Numbered from the stretch's first letter, positions 54,342 to 62,865 are shown. The stretch is 64,000 bases of DNA from Sphingobium sp. SYK-6 (GCF_000283515.1 NC_015976.1:62001-126000), one strand, 5' to 3'. The notes: generated by a model from the letters alone, not told the origin. Numbers and translations are program-made.

Positions 54342-54356
54342 GCAAGCACCGTGCCA
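54342..54356 (-). promoter_or_regulatory. Sigma-54 promoter of glnK-amtB
   Basis: On the minus strand the sequence reads TGGCAC-GGTGC-TTGC, an exact match to the -24/-12 consensus TGGCAC-N5-TTGC. The -12 element ends 34 nt upstream of the glnK ATG, giving a leader of about 20-25 nt. NtrC control is expected, but I found no clear GCAC-N7-GTGC enhancer site upstream. Confidence 0.92.
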
Positions 54357-54534
54357 ATCGATTAACGGAGCATTAAAGCGGGACCGTGCATCGGCGCACC
54401 TCGCTGCGACGCACAATTTTTAAGCAGCGGTTCCGGCCTGCTCAAAAAACAGGCAGCAGAAGAGCGGCTATTTTCCGGGAACTGGTCGGCTGAGGGAGTA
54501 TGCGCGAAGGCGCGCGCCCGTTCCCATCAGCATT
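54357..54534. other. Region upstream of the glnK promoter
   Basis: No gene. TTAA-CGGAGCA-TTAA at 54362-54376 fits the CtrA spacing TTAA-N7-TTAA and lies 6 bp upstream of the sigma-54 -24 box. A GTGC-N6-GCAC dyad lies at 54386-54399, in the opposite orientation to an NtrC site. Confidence 0.4.
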
Positions 54535-54780
54535 GCTTTTTCCCTGTCCTACATCCCTTCCGTTGTGGCAGCCCCTGCCGGGCGCCTCCTCCTGGAAACA
54601 GGGGCGGGCAAAGCACGGCTCCTTCTCAATCAGGGACCTTCATCCTCCGTCGGGTCGCGCAGGCTTGCCGGAACGGGCGATGGCGTCCGCCGCATCGAAA
54701 GATGATGGAAGCGGAAGATGACACGGACGGGTCGTCATCTTCGTGAACTTCCAGACCGCAATGCCATGTTGGACCGGCAT
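54535..54780 (+). repeat. Dispersed structured repeat, copy 2
   Basis: About 245 bp matching copy 1 (20666-20912) in the same orientation, with diverged middle parts. The conserved hairpin here is TGGAAG (54706-54711), AAGATGAC (54715-54722), GTCATCTT (54734-54741) and CTTCCA (54748-54753). The stems are identical in both copies while the inner loop and joining bases vary. The rest of the gap to 54946 holds nothing I can identify. Confidence 0.7.
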
Positions 54781-54946
54781 GGCCGAACCTCGCGCCGTCC
54801 GCGCTTTCCATCCTGTCCGCATGATCACCGCTGTCGTCAGGGCTCCGCGAATCATCTTGCCCCGCCCTTGAGCGCTATCTCCACGCGAGGGGAGGGAATC
54901 GATCCCGCCCCAACCGCCAACGCGCCCAGAGTTGATCGAAGGGCGA

Positions 54947-55843
54947 TCAGCCGTGGAGGGATCGCGGGCGGGCCTGGCGGTAGCTGCCGAGCAGGCGCAC
55001 CCATTTGCTATGGAAGCTCAGCTCCTCGAGCGCACGATCCACGGCCGGATCGCCCGGCATGCCTTCGATGTCCGCATAGAATTCGGTCGCGGAGAAACTG
55101 GCGCCGCGTTGATAGCTCTCCAGCTTGGTCATGTTCACCCCATTGGTGGCAAAGCCGCCCATCGCCTTGTAGAGCGCCGCGGGCACATTCTTCACCTCGA
55201 ACAGGAAGCTCGTCATCACCGGCTCATCGCGCGAGGGCAATTCGGGGTCGCGAGCGAGGACGACGAACCGCGTCACATTGTCTTCGCTGTCCTCGATATT
55301 CTCCTCATGGATCACGAGGCCGTAGAGCTCGGCCGCCAGCGTGGGCGCAATGGCGGCTGCGCCCGGTTCGCGCACCTCGGCCACCAGAGCGGCAGCGCCG
55401 GCAGTGTCGGCATAAACGATGGGTCGGATCCCGTGTGCGCGCAGATATTTCCGGCATTGCCCAAGGGCCTGCACATGGCTGAGCGCGCTGACGGGGGGCG
55501 TGGTATCCGCGCTCATCAGCGTGTGCCGAATGGGGAGGAAGAATTCGTCCGTGATGTGGAGCCCGGACTCGGGCAGCAGAAAATGCATGTCCGCCACGCG
55601 TCCGTGCAGCGAATTCTCGATCGGGATCATGGCCCGGTCCGCTCGCCCTTCCCGCACCGCATCCAGCGCATCCTCGAAGCTAAAGCATGGCAGCGGAAGC
55701 GCTTCGGGGGCGTATTTCATGACTGCGAGATGCGAGTTGGCCCCGGGCGCGCCCTGGAATGTGATGGCGCGCGCCGGAACGCCCGCAGCGGCGTCCATCA
55801 TCTCGGCGACCAGGCGGCGTGCGGGGAGGGGATAATTGTCCAT
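54947..55843 (-). CDS. pheA: Prephenate dehydratase
   Basis: 298 aa monofunctional enzyme (no chorismate mutase domain), converting prephenate to phenylpyruvate for phenylalanine. The catalytic DNVTRFVVLA (Thr-Arg-Phe) is followed by a C-terminal ACT domain (TSFLFEVKNVPAALYKAMGGFA, then MTKLESYQ) for feedback by phenylalanine. The start at 55843 fits the family; a longer frame runs into the divergent cytochrome gene. Confidence 0.95.
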   Translation of the reverse strand: MDNYPLPARRLVAEMMDAAAGVPARAITFQGAPGANSHLAVMKYAPEALPLPCFSFEDALDAVREGRADRAMIPIENSLHGRVADMHFLLPESGLHITDEFFLPIRHTLMSADTTPPVSALSHVQALGQCRKYLRAHGIRPIVYADTAGAAALVAEVREPGAAAIAPTLAAELYGLVIHEENIEDSEDNVTRFVVLARDPELPSRDEPVMTSFLFEVKNVPAALYKAMGGFATNGVNMTKLESYQRGASFSATEFYADIEGMPGDPAVDRALEELSFHSKWVRLLGSYRQARPRSLHG

Positions 55844-56023
55844 GTCGGCCGCAGCGCTTAGGACTTCGGGCCGAGCCGCGCAAGGCGCGGTCGCGCCGGG
55901 GCGGGGGCACGGCCTTTCCCGGACTTGCACCCACGCGGCGCAGTCATTAAGGGAGCGCGCACAAGGGGCGCCGGAGCATCGCGGTCGGAGGGTCGCGCCG
56001 GTCAATTCGGAGACAGAAACCGC

Positions 56024-56653
56024 ATGAGCGATCGTTTCAACACCATTGCGGGCTGGGCGCTGTTCGCCGGCATCATTGCGCTGGGCAGTGGCATCATCAG
56101 CAGCAAGCTGTTCCACGGCGAGCGGCCCGAGCCGATGGGCTACGCTATCGAGGGCGTCGAGGCAGAAGGCGCCGGCGGTGCCTCCGGGCCGTCGCTCAAC
56201 ACGCTGCTCGCGAGCGCCGACGTTGCGGCCGGCGAAAAGGTTTTCGCCAAGTGCGTGGCCTGCCACACGATCAATCAGGGTGGCGCCAACGGCATCGGTC
56301 CCAATCTCTGGGGCGTGGTCGGCGAGGAAATTGCTCACGGTCGCGGTGGCTTCGCCTTCTCCAACGCGCTCAAGGAAGTGGGCGGAAGCTGGACATTCGA
56401 ACAGCTCGATCATTGGCTGGCCTCTCCCCGGGCATTCGCCAATGGCACGAAGATGAGCTTTGCCGGTCTCAGCAAGCCGGAAGACCGGGCGAATGTCATC
56501 GCCTACATGAATGCGCAGGGCACCAACCTGCCGCTCCCGGCTGCCGATGCCGAAGCAGCTCCGGCAGAAGGCGACAACGCAGCGGCGCCCGCCGAAGGCG
56601 AGAATGCCGCAGCACCTGCTGAAGCCGGGAACGCCGCCGCGCCGGCCGAGTAA
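56024..56653 (+). CDS. Membrane-anchored c-type cytochrome (CycM-like)
   Basis: 209 aa. The N-terminal helix (residues about 8-27) is an uncleaved signal anchor. A class I cytochrome c domain follows, with the haem motif C77-V-A-C80-H81 and the axial M144 in GTKMSFAGL. The last 35 residues are an Ala/Pro/Glu tail with an imperfect repeat of AAPAEGxN. In alphaproteobacteria such CycM proteins pass electrons from the bc1 complex to aa3 oxidase, and the gene is often divergent from pheA, as here. Confidence 0.93.
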   Translation: MSDRFNTIAGWALFAGIIALGSGIISSKLFHGERPEPMGYAIEGVEAEGAGGASGPSLNTLLASADVAAGEKVFAKCVACHTINQGGANGIGPNLWGVVGEEIAHGRGGFAFSNALKEVGGSWTFEQLDHWLASPRAFANGTKMSFAGLSKPEDRANVIAYMNAQGTNLPLPAADAEAAPAEGDNAAAPAEGENAAAPAEAGNAAAPAE

Positions 56654-56682
56654 AATCGCATCTACCGTTGAATGCGGTCACG

Positions 56683-56709
56683 AAGGCGGGTGCTTGCACC
56701 CGCCTTTTG
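56683..56709. terminator. Bidirectional Rho-independent terminator
   Basis: AAGGCGGGTG (56683-56692) pairs perfectly with CACCCGCCTT (56697-56706) around a CTTG loop, with TTTT on the plus side and AA on the other. It serves the cytochrome gene and possibly the convergent LOG gene. Confidence 0.88.
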
Positions 56710-56713
56710 CGTA

Positions 56714-57595
56714 TCAGCAGCCCGGATCCGCGCCGCTTTCCCCATAGAATTCGTCGACCACGCGCCACGCCTCTTCCGCCGTCTCGACCCAGTTGATGAG
56801 GTCGAGGTCATGAGGGCTGATGACGCCTTCCTCGGCCAGCGCGTCGAAGTTGACGACACGCGTCCAGAACTCCCGTCCGAACAGGAGGATGGGAATGGGC
56901 TTCATCTTGCCGGTCTGCACCAAGGTCAGCAGCTCGAAGAATTCGTCAAACGTCCCGAAGCCGCCCGGGAAGACGGCCAGCGCCCGCGCCCGCAGCGTGA
57001 AGTGCATCTTGCGCAGCGCGAAATAGTGGAACTGGAACGAGAGGTCCGGCGTCACATAGGGATTGGGGTTCTGCTCGTGCGGCAGCACGATGTTGAGGCC
57101 GATGGTCTGCGCACCCACATCGGCCGCGCCGCGATTGGCGGCTTCCATGATCGAGGGACCACCGCCGGAACACACGACGAAATTGCGGCAACCCGCGGCG
57201 TTCACCGGAAACTGGGCCGCGATGCGCGCCAACTTGCGCGCTTCCTCATAATAGCGGGCCTTGGCCGCCAGCCGCTCGGCGACCTTGCGTTCCTGAGGCG
57301 TCCTGGCGGCCTCGATCCGCGCCTGCGCCGCTTCGGGCTCGGGGATGCGCGCCGAACCGTAGAAGACGAAGGTGGATGCGATCCTGGCCTCGTCCAGCAG
57401 CAGCTCGGGCTTGAGCAGCTCGAGCTGAAAACGCACCGGCCGCAGGTCGGGGCGCAGCAGGAACTCCGGGTCCTGAAATGCCAGCGTGTAGGATTTGCTT
57501 TCGGTCTGCGGCGTCGGAATGGCGCGCCGCGCGTCCCGCGCTTCCTCGATGGCCGGGCGGAACTTGCTTTCGTTTACGGAACCATGCTCACTCAT
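56714..57595 (-). CDS. LOG family protein (TIGR00730), cytokinin riboside phosphoribohydrolase-like
   Basis: 293 aa, of the longer LOG type. The GGGPSIMEAANRGA and PGGFGTFDEFFE motifs (nucleotide binding and catalytic Glu/Arg region) are present. Bacterial members split nucleoside monophosphates to base and ribose 5-phosphate. An N-terminal extension of about 80 residues is typical of this type. No neighbour suggests a pathway. Confidence 0.92.
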   Translation of the reverse strand: MSEHGSVNESKFRPAIEEARDARRAIPTPQTESKSYTLAFQDPEFLLRPDLRPVRFQLELLKPELLLDEARIASTFVFYGSARIPEPEAAQARIEAARTPQERKVAERLAAKARYYEEARKLARIAAQFPVNAAGCRNFVVCSGGGPSIMEAANRGAADVGAQTIGLNIVLPHEQNPNPYVTPDLSFQFHYFALRKMHFTLRARALAVFPGGFGTFDEFFELLTLVQTGKMKPIPILLFGREFWTRVVNFDALAEEGVISPHDLDLINWVETAEEAWRVVDEFYGESGADPGC

Positions 57596-57637
57596 GCGCG
57601 GGCGCTAGACGATTTCCGGCGGGAAGGAAACGCCGGA

Positions 57638-58324
57638 CTAGCGGCAGAAGCTGCGGCCGCTGCTTCCGGCGTTCGCCATGTCGAGATGAAAATGATCGCG
57701 GTGCGCGGCATTATAGTCGGGCCCCAGTACCGTGCGGAAGCGTTTGCAGGCGCTCTGGTGCAACACGCGGAGGAACTGCGCCGGGGGGCCGTCCCCGCGC
57801 CAGTCGTCCACGAGGCTGATGCGTCGGCCGTCGGCGAGAACGAAGGCCGCCACGTCCACGGCATTGGCCAGGGCATGTTCGCTGCGCTTGCCGGCGATCG
57901 TGCCGCCCGTGCCGCGCACGTCCCGGCAGGCATAAGTGCCGAAAGTCTCGATGCGAACCACTTCGCTGCCGAGATAGAGCCGCGCGGCGGGACGCACCGC
58001 ATAACGCGCCCAGGCTGCGAAATTGGCCGCGAGGGGGCAAGTCATCGGGCCGAGACTGGCCGTTGGGGTCCCTATGTCCATGAGCTTGATGGTGTCGATC
58101 GTCGCGCAGCCGCCGCCCCGGTCCTGATTGGGCAGGGGCTGGTAGCGAACCTTGGCGGCGTCGAGCTTGGCCGCGCACATGCGAAAGCTCTCGCTGTTCG
58201 GCATGGCCGAAGGCGGCGCGGCTGGTCGGGTCACCCTGCCCTGCCGCACGACGCTATGGTCCGCGCACGCGGCAACACTCGCGATCGCGACCAGCGCGGC
58301 GAGCCTGACAGACAAAGACGTCAT
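57638..58324 (-). CDS. Extensin family lipoprotein
   Basis: 228 aa. The N-terminus has a lipoprotein signal (LVAIASVAAC, lipidated Cys at residue 20). The extensin-like domain carries SEHALANAVDVAAF and HRDHFHLDM, which resemble the zinc-ligand pattern of D-Ala-D-Ala carboxypeptidase/MepA-type cell-wall enzymes; cysteines near both ends may form disulfides. Probably a periplasmic peptidoglycan-related protein. An ATG five codons upstream (58339) is an alternative start. A CtrA-type box lies about 40-55 nt upstream. Confidence 0.85.
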   Translation of the reverse strand: MTSLSVRLAALVAIASVAACADHSVVRQGRVTRPAAPPSAMPNSESFRMCAAKLDAAKVRYQPLPNQDRGGGCATIDTIKLMDIGTPTASLGPMTCPLAANFAAWARYAVRPAARLYLGSEVVRIETFGTYACRDVRGTGGTIAGKRSEHALANAVDVAAFVLADGRRISLVDDWRGDGPPAQFLRVLHQSACKRFRTVLGPDYNAAHRDHFHLDMANAGSSGRSFCR

Positions 58325-58364
58325 TCCCGTCCCGACCATGACGCGAGCATCAGCATGGACATGG

Positions 58365-58379
58365 TTAACAAAGGGTTAA
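58365..58379 (-). promoter_or_regulatory. CtrA-type box upstream of the extensin-family gene
   Basis: On the minus strand it reads TTAA-CCCTTTG-TTAAC, a full match to the cell-cycle regulator CtrA consensus TTAA-N7-TTAAC. Its downstream edge lies 41 nt from the chosen start codon. It sits in the divergent region between the extensin gene and serC. Confidence 0.55.
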
Positions 58380-58527
58380 GCGCCCCGGCAGAGCGAGCCC
58401 AGCTGAGTCGAAACCGGGGCAGGCTGCCGTTGATGCCTCCTGGCGCCGGGCGTTCAGGCGCAGAGCGTGCCTCCTCCGGGGTCGGGGCTCGCGCCCCCAT
58501 GAATGCTTGCGGAGGCCACAACGCGGC

Positions 58528-58555
58528 TTGACTTTGGCGTGGCTGAGCGTAGGGC
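58528..58555 (+). promoter_or_regulatory. Possible serC promoter
   Basis: TTGACT (58528-58533), a 16-bp spacer and TAGGGC (58550-58555) leave a leader of about 50 nt before the serC ATG. That leader has a GC-rich dyad near 58552-58576. The -10 match is weak. Confidence 0.3.
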
Positions 58556-58613
58556 CGCCGACGGGCCACGCGGTCCCAACGCCGCGCGTGCTCTCTGCAA
58601 GGAGACGCAACAC

Positions 58614-59762
58614 ATGACTGAGGTTACCAAGCCGGGCGTCAAGCCCGCGCGCCCCCATTTTTCGTCCGGACCCTGCGCCAAGCCGCCGGGCTACAGCCCC
58701 GACAAGCTGGCCACCGCCGTCCTTGGACGTTCCCATCGCTCGAAACTCGGCAAGGATCGCCTCGCTTATTGCATCGCCCTGATGCGCGAGCTGCTGAACC
58801 TGCCCGAGACGCATCGCATCGGCATCGTGCCCGGCTCGGACACCGGTGCCTTCGAGATGGCGATGTGGACGATGCTTGGTGCCCGCCCGGTCACGACGCT
58901 CGCTTGGGAAAGCTTCGGTGAAGGTTGGGTCACCGATGCCGCCAAGCAGCTCAAGCTCGATCCCACGGTGATCCGTGCCGATTACGGCCAGCTCCCCGAT
59001 CTTTCGCAGGTCGACTGGTCGAACGACGTGCTGTTCACCTGGAACGGCACCACGAGCGGCGTGCGCGTGCCCGACGGCAACTGGATCGCGGACGATCGCG
59101 AAGGCCTCTGCTTCGCGGACGCGACCAGCGCGGTTTTCGCCTACGACCTGCCCTGGGACAAGATCGACGTCGCGACCTTCTCCTGGCAGAAGGTGCTGGG
59201 CGGCGAAGGCGGCCATGGCGTGCTGATCCTCGGCCCCCGCGCTGTCGAGCGGCTGGAAAGCTACACGCCGAGCTGGCCGCTGCCCAAAGTGTTCCGCCTC
59301 ATGTCCAAGGGCAAGCTCGCCGAGGGCGTGTTCAAGGGCGAGACGATCAATACGCCGTCCATGCTCGCGGTCGAGGATGCGATCTTCGCGCTCGAATGGG
59401 CGAAGACCATTGGCGGCGACCGGGGCCTTATTGCTCGCGCGCAGGCCAATGCCGACGCGCTGAACGAGATCGTTGAGGCACGGGACTGGCTCGGGCACCT
59501 GGCTGCCGATCCGGCGACCCGCTCGATCACCAGCGTCTGCCTGACCGTCGAGGGCGCCGATGCCGACTTCATCAAGAAGATGGCCTCGCTGCTCGAGAAG
59601 GCCGATGCCGCTTATGACGTCGCGGGCTATCGCGATGCACCGGCTGGCCTGCGCATCTGGTGCGGCGCCACGGTGGACACGGCGGATATCAAGGCGCTCG
59701 GCCCGTGGCTCGACTGGGCCTATGCCGAGACCAGGGCCGCGCTGAGCGCGACGGCCGCCTGA
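58614..59762 (+). CDS. serC: Phosphoserine transaminase
   Basis: 382 aa PLP aminotransferase of the long alphaproteobacterial/archaeal type, second step of serine synthesis (3-phosphohydroxypyruvate to phosphoserine). The PLP lysine lies in FSWQKVLGGEGGHG. Start at 58614 is preceded by AAGGAG; a longer frame lacks support. Paired with serA downstream. Serine made here is also the co-substrate of serine palmitoyltransferase. Confidence 0.95.
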   Translation: MTEVTKPGVKPARPHFSSGPCAKPPGYSPDKLATAVLGRSHRSKLGKDRLAYCIALMRELLNLPETHRIGIVPGSDTGAFEMAMWTMLGARPVTTLAWESFGEGWVTDAAKQLKLDPTVIRADYGQLPDLSQVDWSNDVLFTWNGTTSGVRVPDGNWIADDREGLCFADATSAVFAYDLPWDKIDVATFSWQKVLGGEGGHGVLILGPRAVERLESYTPSWPLPKVFRLMSKGKLAEGVFKGETINTPSMLAVEDAIFALEWAKTIGGDRGLIARAQANADALNEIVEARDWLGHLAADPATRSITSVCLTVEGADADFIKKMASLLEKADAAYDVAGYRDAPAGLRIWCGATVDTADIKALGPWLDWAYAETRAALSATAA

Positions 59763-59769
59763 CATCTTG

Positions 59770-59903
59770 CCCTCTCCCCTTGAGGGGAGAGGGTTGGGAG
59801 AGGGGCAAACAACCTCTCCCTTATCGCTCCATTCATTCAATAAAAGGGCCGGCGCCGAGAGGCATTCCCCTCTCCCCGGCCCTCTCCCCAAAAGGGGAGA
59901 GGG
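59770..59903. repeat. Cluster of CCCTCTCC/GGAGAGGG palindromes between serC and serA
   Basis: Two long palindromes (10-bp stems at 59770-59793 and 59880-59903) flank further complementary copies (59796-59803 with 59813-59820, and one near 59858-59876). They resemble the short palindromic intergenic repeats seen in many proteobacteria. The last stem runs into the serA Shine-Dalgarno (AGGGAGA), so it could hide the ribosome site. Confidence 0.8.
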
Positions 59904-59911
59904 AGATTCAC

Positions 59912-61495
59912 ATGACCAAGCCCAAAGTTCTCATTTCCGACAAGATGGACCCTCAGGCCGCGCAGATCTTCCGCGAGCGGGGCTGCGAGGTGGACGAGAT
60001 CACTGGCCTGAAGCCCGAGGAACTGATCGAGATCATCGGCAAATATGATGGCCTTGCCATCCGCTCCTCGACCAAGGTGACCAAGGACATCCTCGATGCC
60101 GCCACCAATCTCAAGGTGATCGGTCGCGCCGGCATCGGTGTCGACAATGTCGACATCCCCTATGCTTCGGCCAAGGGCATCGTCGTCATGAACACCCCGT
60201 TCGGCAACTCGATCACCACCGCCGAGCACGCCATCGCGCTCATGTTCGCGCTGGCCCGCCAGCTTCCCGAGGCGGACGCCAGCACCCAGGCCGGCAAGTG
60301 GGAGAAGAACCGCTTCATGGGTGTCGAGGTGACGGGCAAGACGCTCGGCCTGATCGGCGCGGGCAATATCGGGTCCATCGTCGCCAGCCGCGCGCTTGGC
60401 CTGCGCATGAAGGTCGTGGCGTTCGATCCCTTCCTTACCCCGGAACGCGCGATCGAGATGGGCGTGGAGAAGGTCGATCTGGAGACGCTGCTGGCGAAGG
60501 CGGATTTCATCACCCTGCACACACCGCTCACGGACCAGACCCGCAACATTCTCTCCGCCGAGAATCTGGCAAAGACCAAGAAGGGTGTGCGCATCATCAA
60601 TTGCGCGCGCGGCGGCCTGATCGACGAGGCGGCGCTCAAGGAAGGCCTGGAGAGCGGTCATATCGCCGGCGCCGCGCTGGACGTGTTCGCTGTCGAGCCG
60701 GCCAAGGAGAACCCGCTGTTCGGCACGCCCAATTTCATCTCCACGCCACATCTGGGCGCTTCCACCAGCGAGGCGCAGGTGAACGTGGCATTGCAGGTGG
60801 CCGAGCAGCTCAGCGATTATCTCATCTCCGGCGGCGTCACCAACGCGCTGAACATGCCGAGCCTCTCCGCGGAAGAAGCGCCCAAGCTGCGCCCCTACAT
60901 GGCGCTGGCCGAAAAGCTCGGCAGCATGATCGGCCAGCTCTCGCATGACGTCATCCCGCGCATCTCCATCCACACCGAGGGTGCGGCGGCCGAGCTCAAC
61001 CAGAAGCCCATCGTCTCGGCCGTGCTCGCCGGTTTCCTGCGCACGCAGACGGACACGGTGAACATGGTGAACGCGCCCTTCCTCGCCCGCGAGCGCGGCA
61101 TCGAAGTGCGCGAGATCAAGACCGAGCGCGAAGGTGACTATCACACGCTGGTGCGCGTCTCGGTAAAGACCTCGCAGGGCGAGCGCTCGGTGGCAGGAAC
61201 GCTGTTCGGCAATGCGGCGCCGCGCCTCGTCGAGCTGTTCGGCATCAAGGTCGAGGCCGATCTCGATGGCAACATGCTCTACATCGCCAACACCGATGCG
61301 CCCGGCTTCATTGGCGCGGTGGGCACCACGCTGGGCGAGGCCGGCATCAATATCGGCACGTTCCATCTGGGCCGGCGGGAAGCGGGCGGGGAAGCGATCC
61401 TGCTGCTTTCGGTCGACGGGTCCGTGCCGCAGGAACTGCTGCGCAAGATCGACGCGCTGCCGAGCGTGCGCCGCGTGACGCCGCTCAAATTCTGA
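59912..61495 (+). CDS. serA: D-3-phosphoglycerate dehydrogenase
   Basis: 527 aa long-form enzyme, first committed step of serine synthesis. The catalytic and NAD-binding domains ([37 protein letters not shown]) are followed by the allosteric substrate-binding domain and a C-terminal ACT domain (MLYIANTDAPGFIGAVG) for serine control. The ATG at 59912 has AGGGAGA just upstream. Separated from serC by the palindrome cluster. Confidence 0.97.
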   Translation: MTKPKVLISDKMDPQAAQIFRERGCEVDEITGLKPEELIEIIGKYDGLAIRSSTKVTKDILDAATNLKVIGRAGIGVDNVDIPYASAKGIVVMNTPFGNSITTAEHAIALMFALARQLPEADASTQAGKWEKNRFMGVEVTGKTLGLIGAGNIGSIVASRALGLRMKVVAFDPFLTPERAIEMGVEKVDLETLLAKADFITLHTPLTDQTRNILSAENLAKTKKGVRIINCARGGLIDEAALKEGLESGHIAGAALDVFAVEPAKENPLFGTPNFISTPHLGASTSEAQVNVALQVAEQLSDYLISGGVTNALNMPSLSAEEAPKLRPYMALAEKLGSMIGQLSHDVIPRISIHTEGAAAELNQKPIVSAVLAGFLRTQTDTVNMVNAPFLARERGIEVREIKTEREGDYHTLVRVSVKTSQGERSVAGTLFGNAAPRLVELFGIKVEADLDGNMLYIANTDAPGFIGAVGTTLGEAGINIGTFHLGRREAGGEAILLLSVDGSVPQELLRKIDALPSVRRVTPLKF

Positions 61496-61502
61496 ACCAT
61501 GA

Positions 61503-61536
61503 GGCGCACGCTTCCGGGTCCCCGGGGGCGTGCGTC
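61503..61536 (+). terminator. Hairpin after serA
   Basis: GGCGCACGC pairs with GCGTGCGTC (one wobble) around a CCGGG/CCCGG inner stem. There is no strong T-run, so termination is uncertain. Confidence 0.4.
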
Positions 61537-61608
61537 TGGCGGTCGTTTCAGGACGGATGCGATGAATTTCTCCTCGCCTGCGCGCCCAAATCGACTAAAT
61601 GCCCGGCC

Positions 61609-62745
61609 ATGACCGACGCGATTGCTCCAGGCCTACTACCGGAAGGTCTTGCCGACCGTCTTCCCCCAAAGGCGGAAGCTTCCGCGCGCCTTGTGCGCGA
61701 AGTGCTCGATACTGTCGCGGGGCATGGCTACCGGCGCGTGATGCCGGCGCTTGCGGAGTTCGAGGAAACCCTCGTCGCGCGTCTCCAGTCGGCGGCTGCC
61801 GAGGACCTGCTGCGCGCCGTCGACCCGGTTTCGCAGCGCACGCTCGCCATCCGGCCGGACATGACCGCGCAGGTCGGCCGCATCGCCGCGACGCGCATGG
61901 CATCGACGCCGCGCCCCCTGCGCCTGTGCTATGGCGGGCCGGTGATGAAGCTGCGCGCGGACCAGCTTCGCCCGGAGCGCGAGCGCATGCAGGTGGGCGC
62001 CGAGATCATCGGCACGGACAGTGTCGCTGCCGCCGTGGAGATCGTGAACGTCGCCATCGAGGCGCTGCAGCGTGCGGGCGTGCAGGGCATCACCATCGAT
62101 TTCACCCTGCCTGACCTGGTGCCGACGCTTGCTGCGGGACCGATGCCGCTGGCGTCATCGGAGGTCGAGGCGGTGCAGGCGCGGCTGGATGCCAAGGATG
62201 CCGGCTCTCTGGTGGAGCTTGGCGAAGGCGCGCGCGCTTATCTGGGCCTGATCGAGGCCACCGGGCCGTTTCATGCCGCCATGGAGCGGCTGGAGGCTTT
62301 CGATACCGGGCCCGCTCAAGGCGCGCTTGTCGACCGGATCGCTGCGCTGCGCGCCATCGCAAAACCGATTGGCTGGGACATCACCTTGACGCTCGACCCG
62401 ACCGAACGCCATGGCTTCGAATATCAGAGCTGGTTCGGCTTCTCCGTTTTCGCGGAAGGATTCATTGGCGAGATCGGGCGGGGCGGCGCCTATCAGGTCG
62501 CGCGGCCGGATGGTACGAGCGAACCGGCGATGGGCTTCTCGCTCTATCCCGATCCCCTGATCGATGCCGGCTTCGGAGCCGAATCGGCGCGGCGCCTTTT
62601 CCTGCCGCTCGATCACGATCCGGTTCGCGCCGCGGAATTGCGCAGGCAGGGCTGGGTGACGGTGGCCGCGCTCTCGCGGGACGATGATCCGCAGGTGCTG
62701 GGATGCGAGGCGCTGCTGGCGGGCCAGGACATTCGCGCTCTTTGA
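61609..62745 (+). CDS. hisZ: ATP phosphoribosyltransferase regulatory subunit
   Basis: 378 aa HisRS-like protein without the anticodon-binding domain. It carries the class II motif 2 region (RPLRLCYGGPVMKLR) but lacks a full set of HisRS residues. HisZ binds the short form of HisG to make the first histidine enzyme active, so a short hisG should exist elsewhere; none is in this window. Confidence 0.9.
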   Translation: MTDAIAPGLLPEGLADRLPPKAEASARLVREVLDTVAGHGYRRVMPALAEFEETLVARLQSAAAEDLLRAVDPVSQRTLAIRPDMTAQVGRIAATRMASTPRPLRLCYGGPVMKLRADQLRPERERMQVGAEIIGTDSVAAAVEIVNVAIEALQRAGVQGITIDFTLPDLVPTLAAGPMPLASSEVEAVQARLDAKDAGSLVELGEGARAYLGLIEATGPFHAAMERLEAFDTGPAQGALVDRIAALRAIAKPIGWDITLTLDPTERHGFEYQSWFGFSVFAEGFIGEIGRGGAYQVARPDGTSEPAMGFSLYPDPLIDAGFGAESARRLFLPLDHDPVRAAELRRQGWVTVAALSRDDDPQVLGCEALLAGQDIRAL

Positions 62746-62851
62746 GCCCGCCTGCGGGGCGCCTGCAGGGCGAGAATCGGGCGGCCGGCAGTGATCCGCG
62801 ACGGTTCCCTAGTATTATTCCTTATTTCGGGAAGAGCTTGCCAGGAGCACA

Positions 62852-62865
62852 ATGATCTAAGTCAA
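62852..62865 (+). promoter_or_regulatory. FNR-type box in the leader of the Crp/Fnr gene
   Basis: ATGAT-CTAA-GTCAA matches the anaerobox TTGAT-N4-ATCAA with one change in each arm. It ends 17 nt before the start codon of the FnrL-type gene, so binding there would more likely repress than activate. Confidence 0.6.

Noticed and set aside
54386..54399. GTGC-N6-GCAC dyad upstream of glnK as an NtrC site
   Set aside because: NtrC sites have the opposite order (GCAC then GTGC), so this does not fit.
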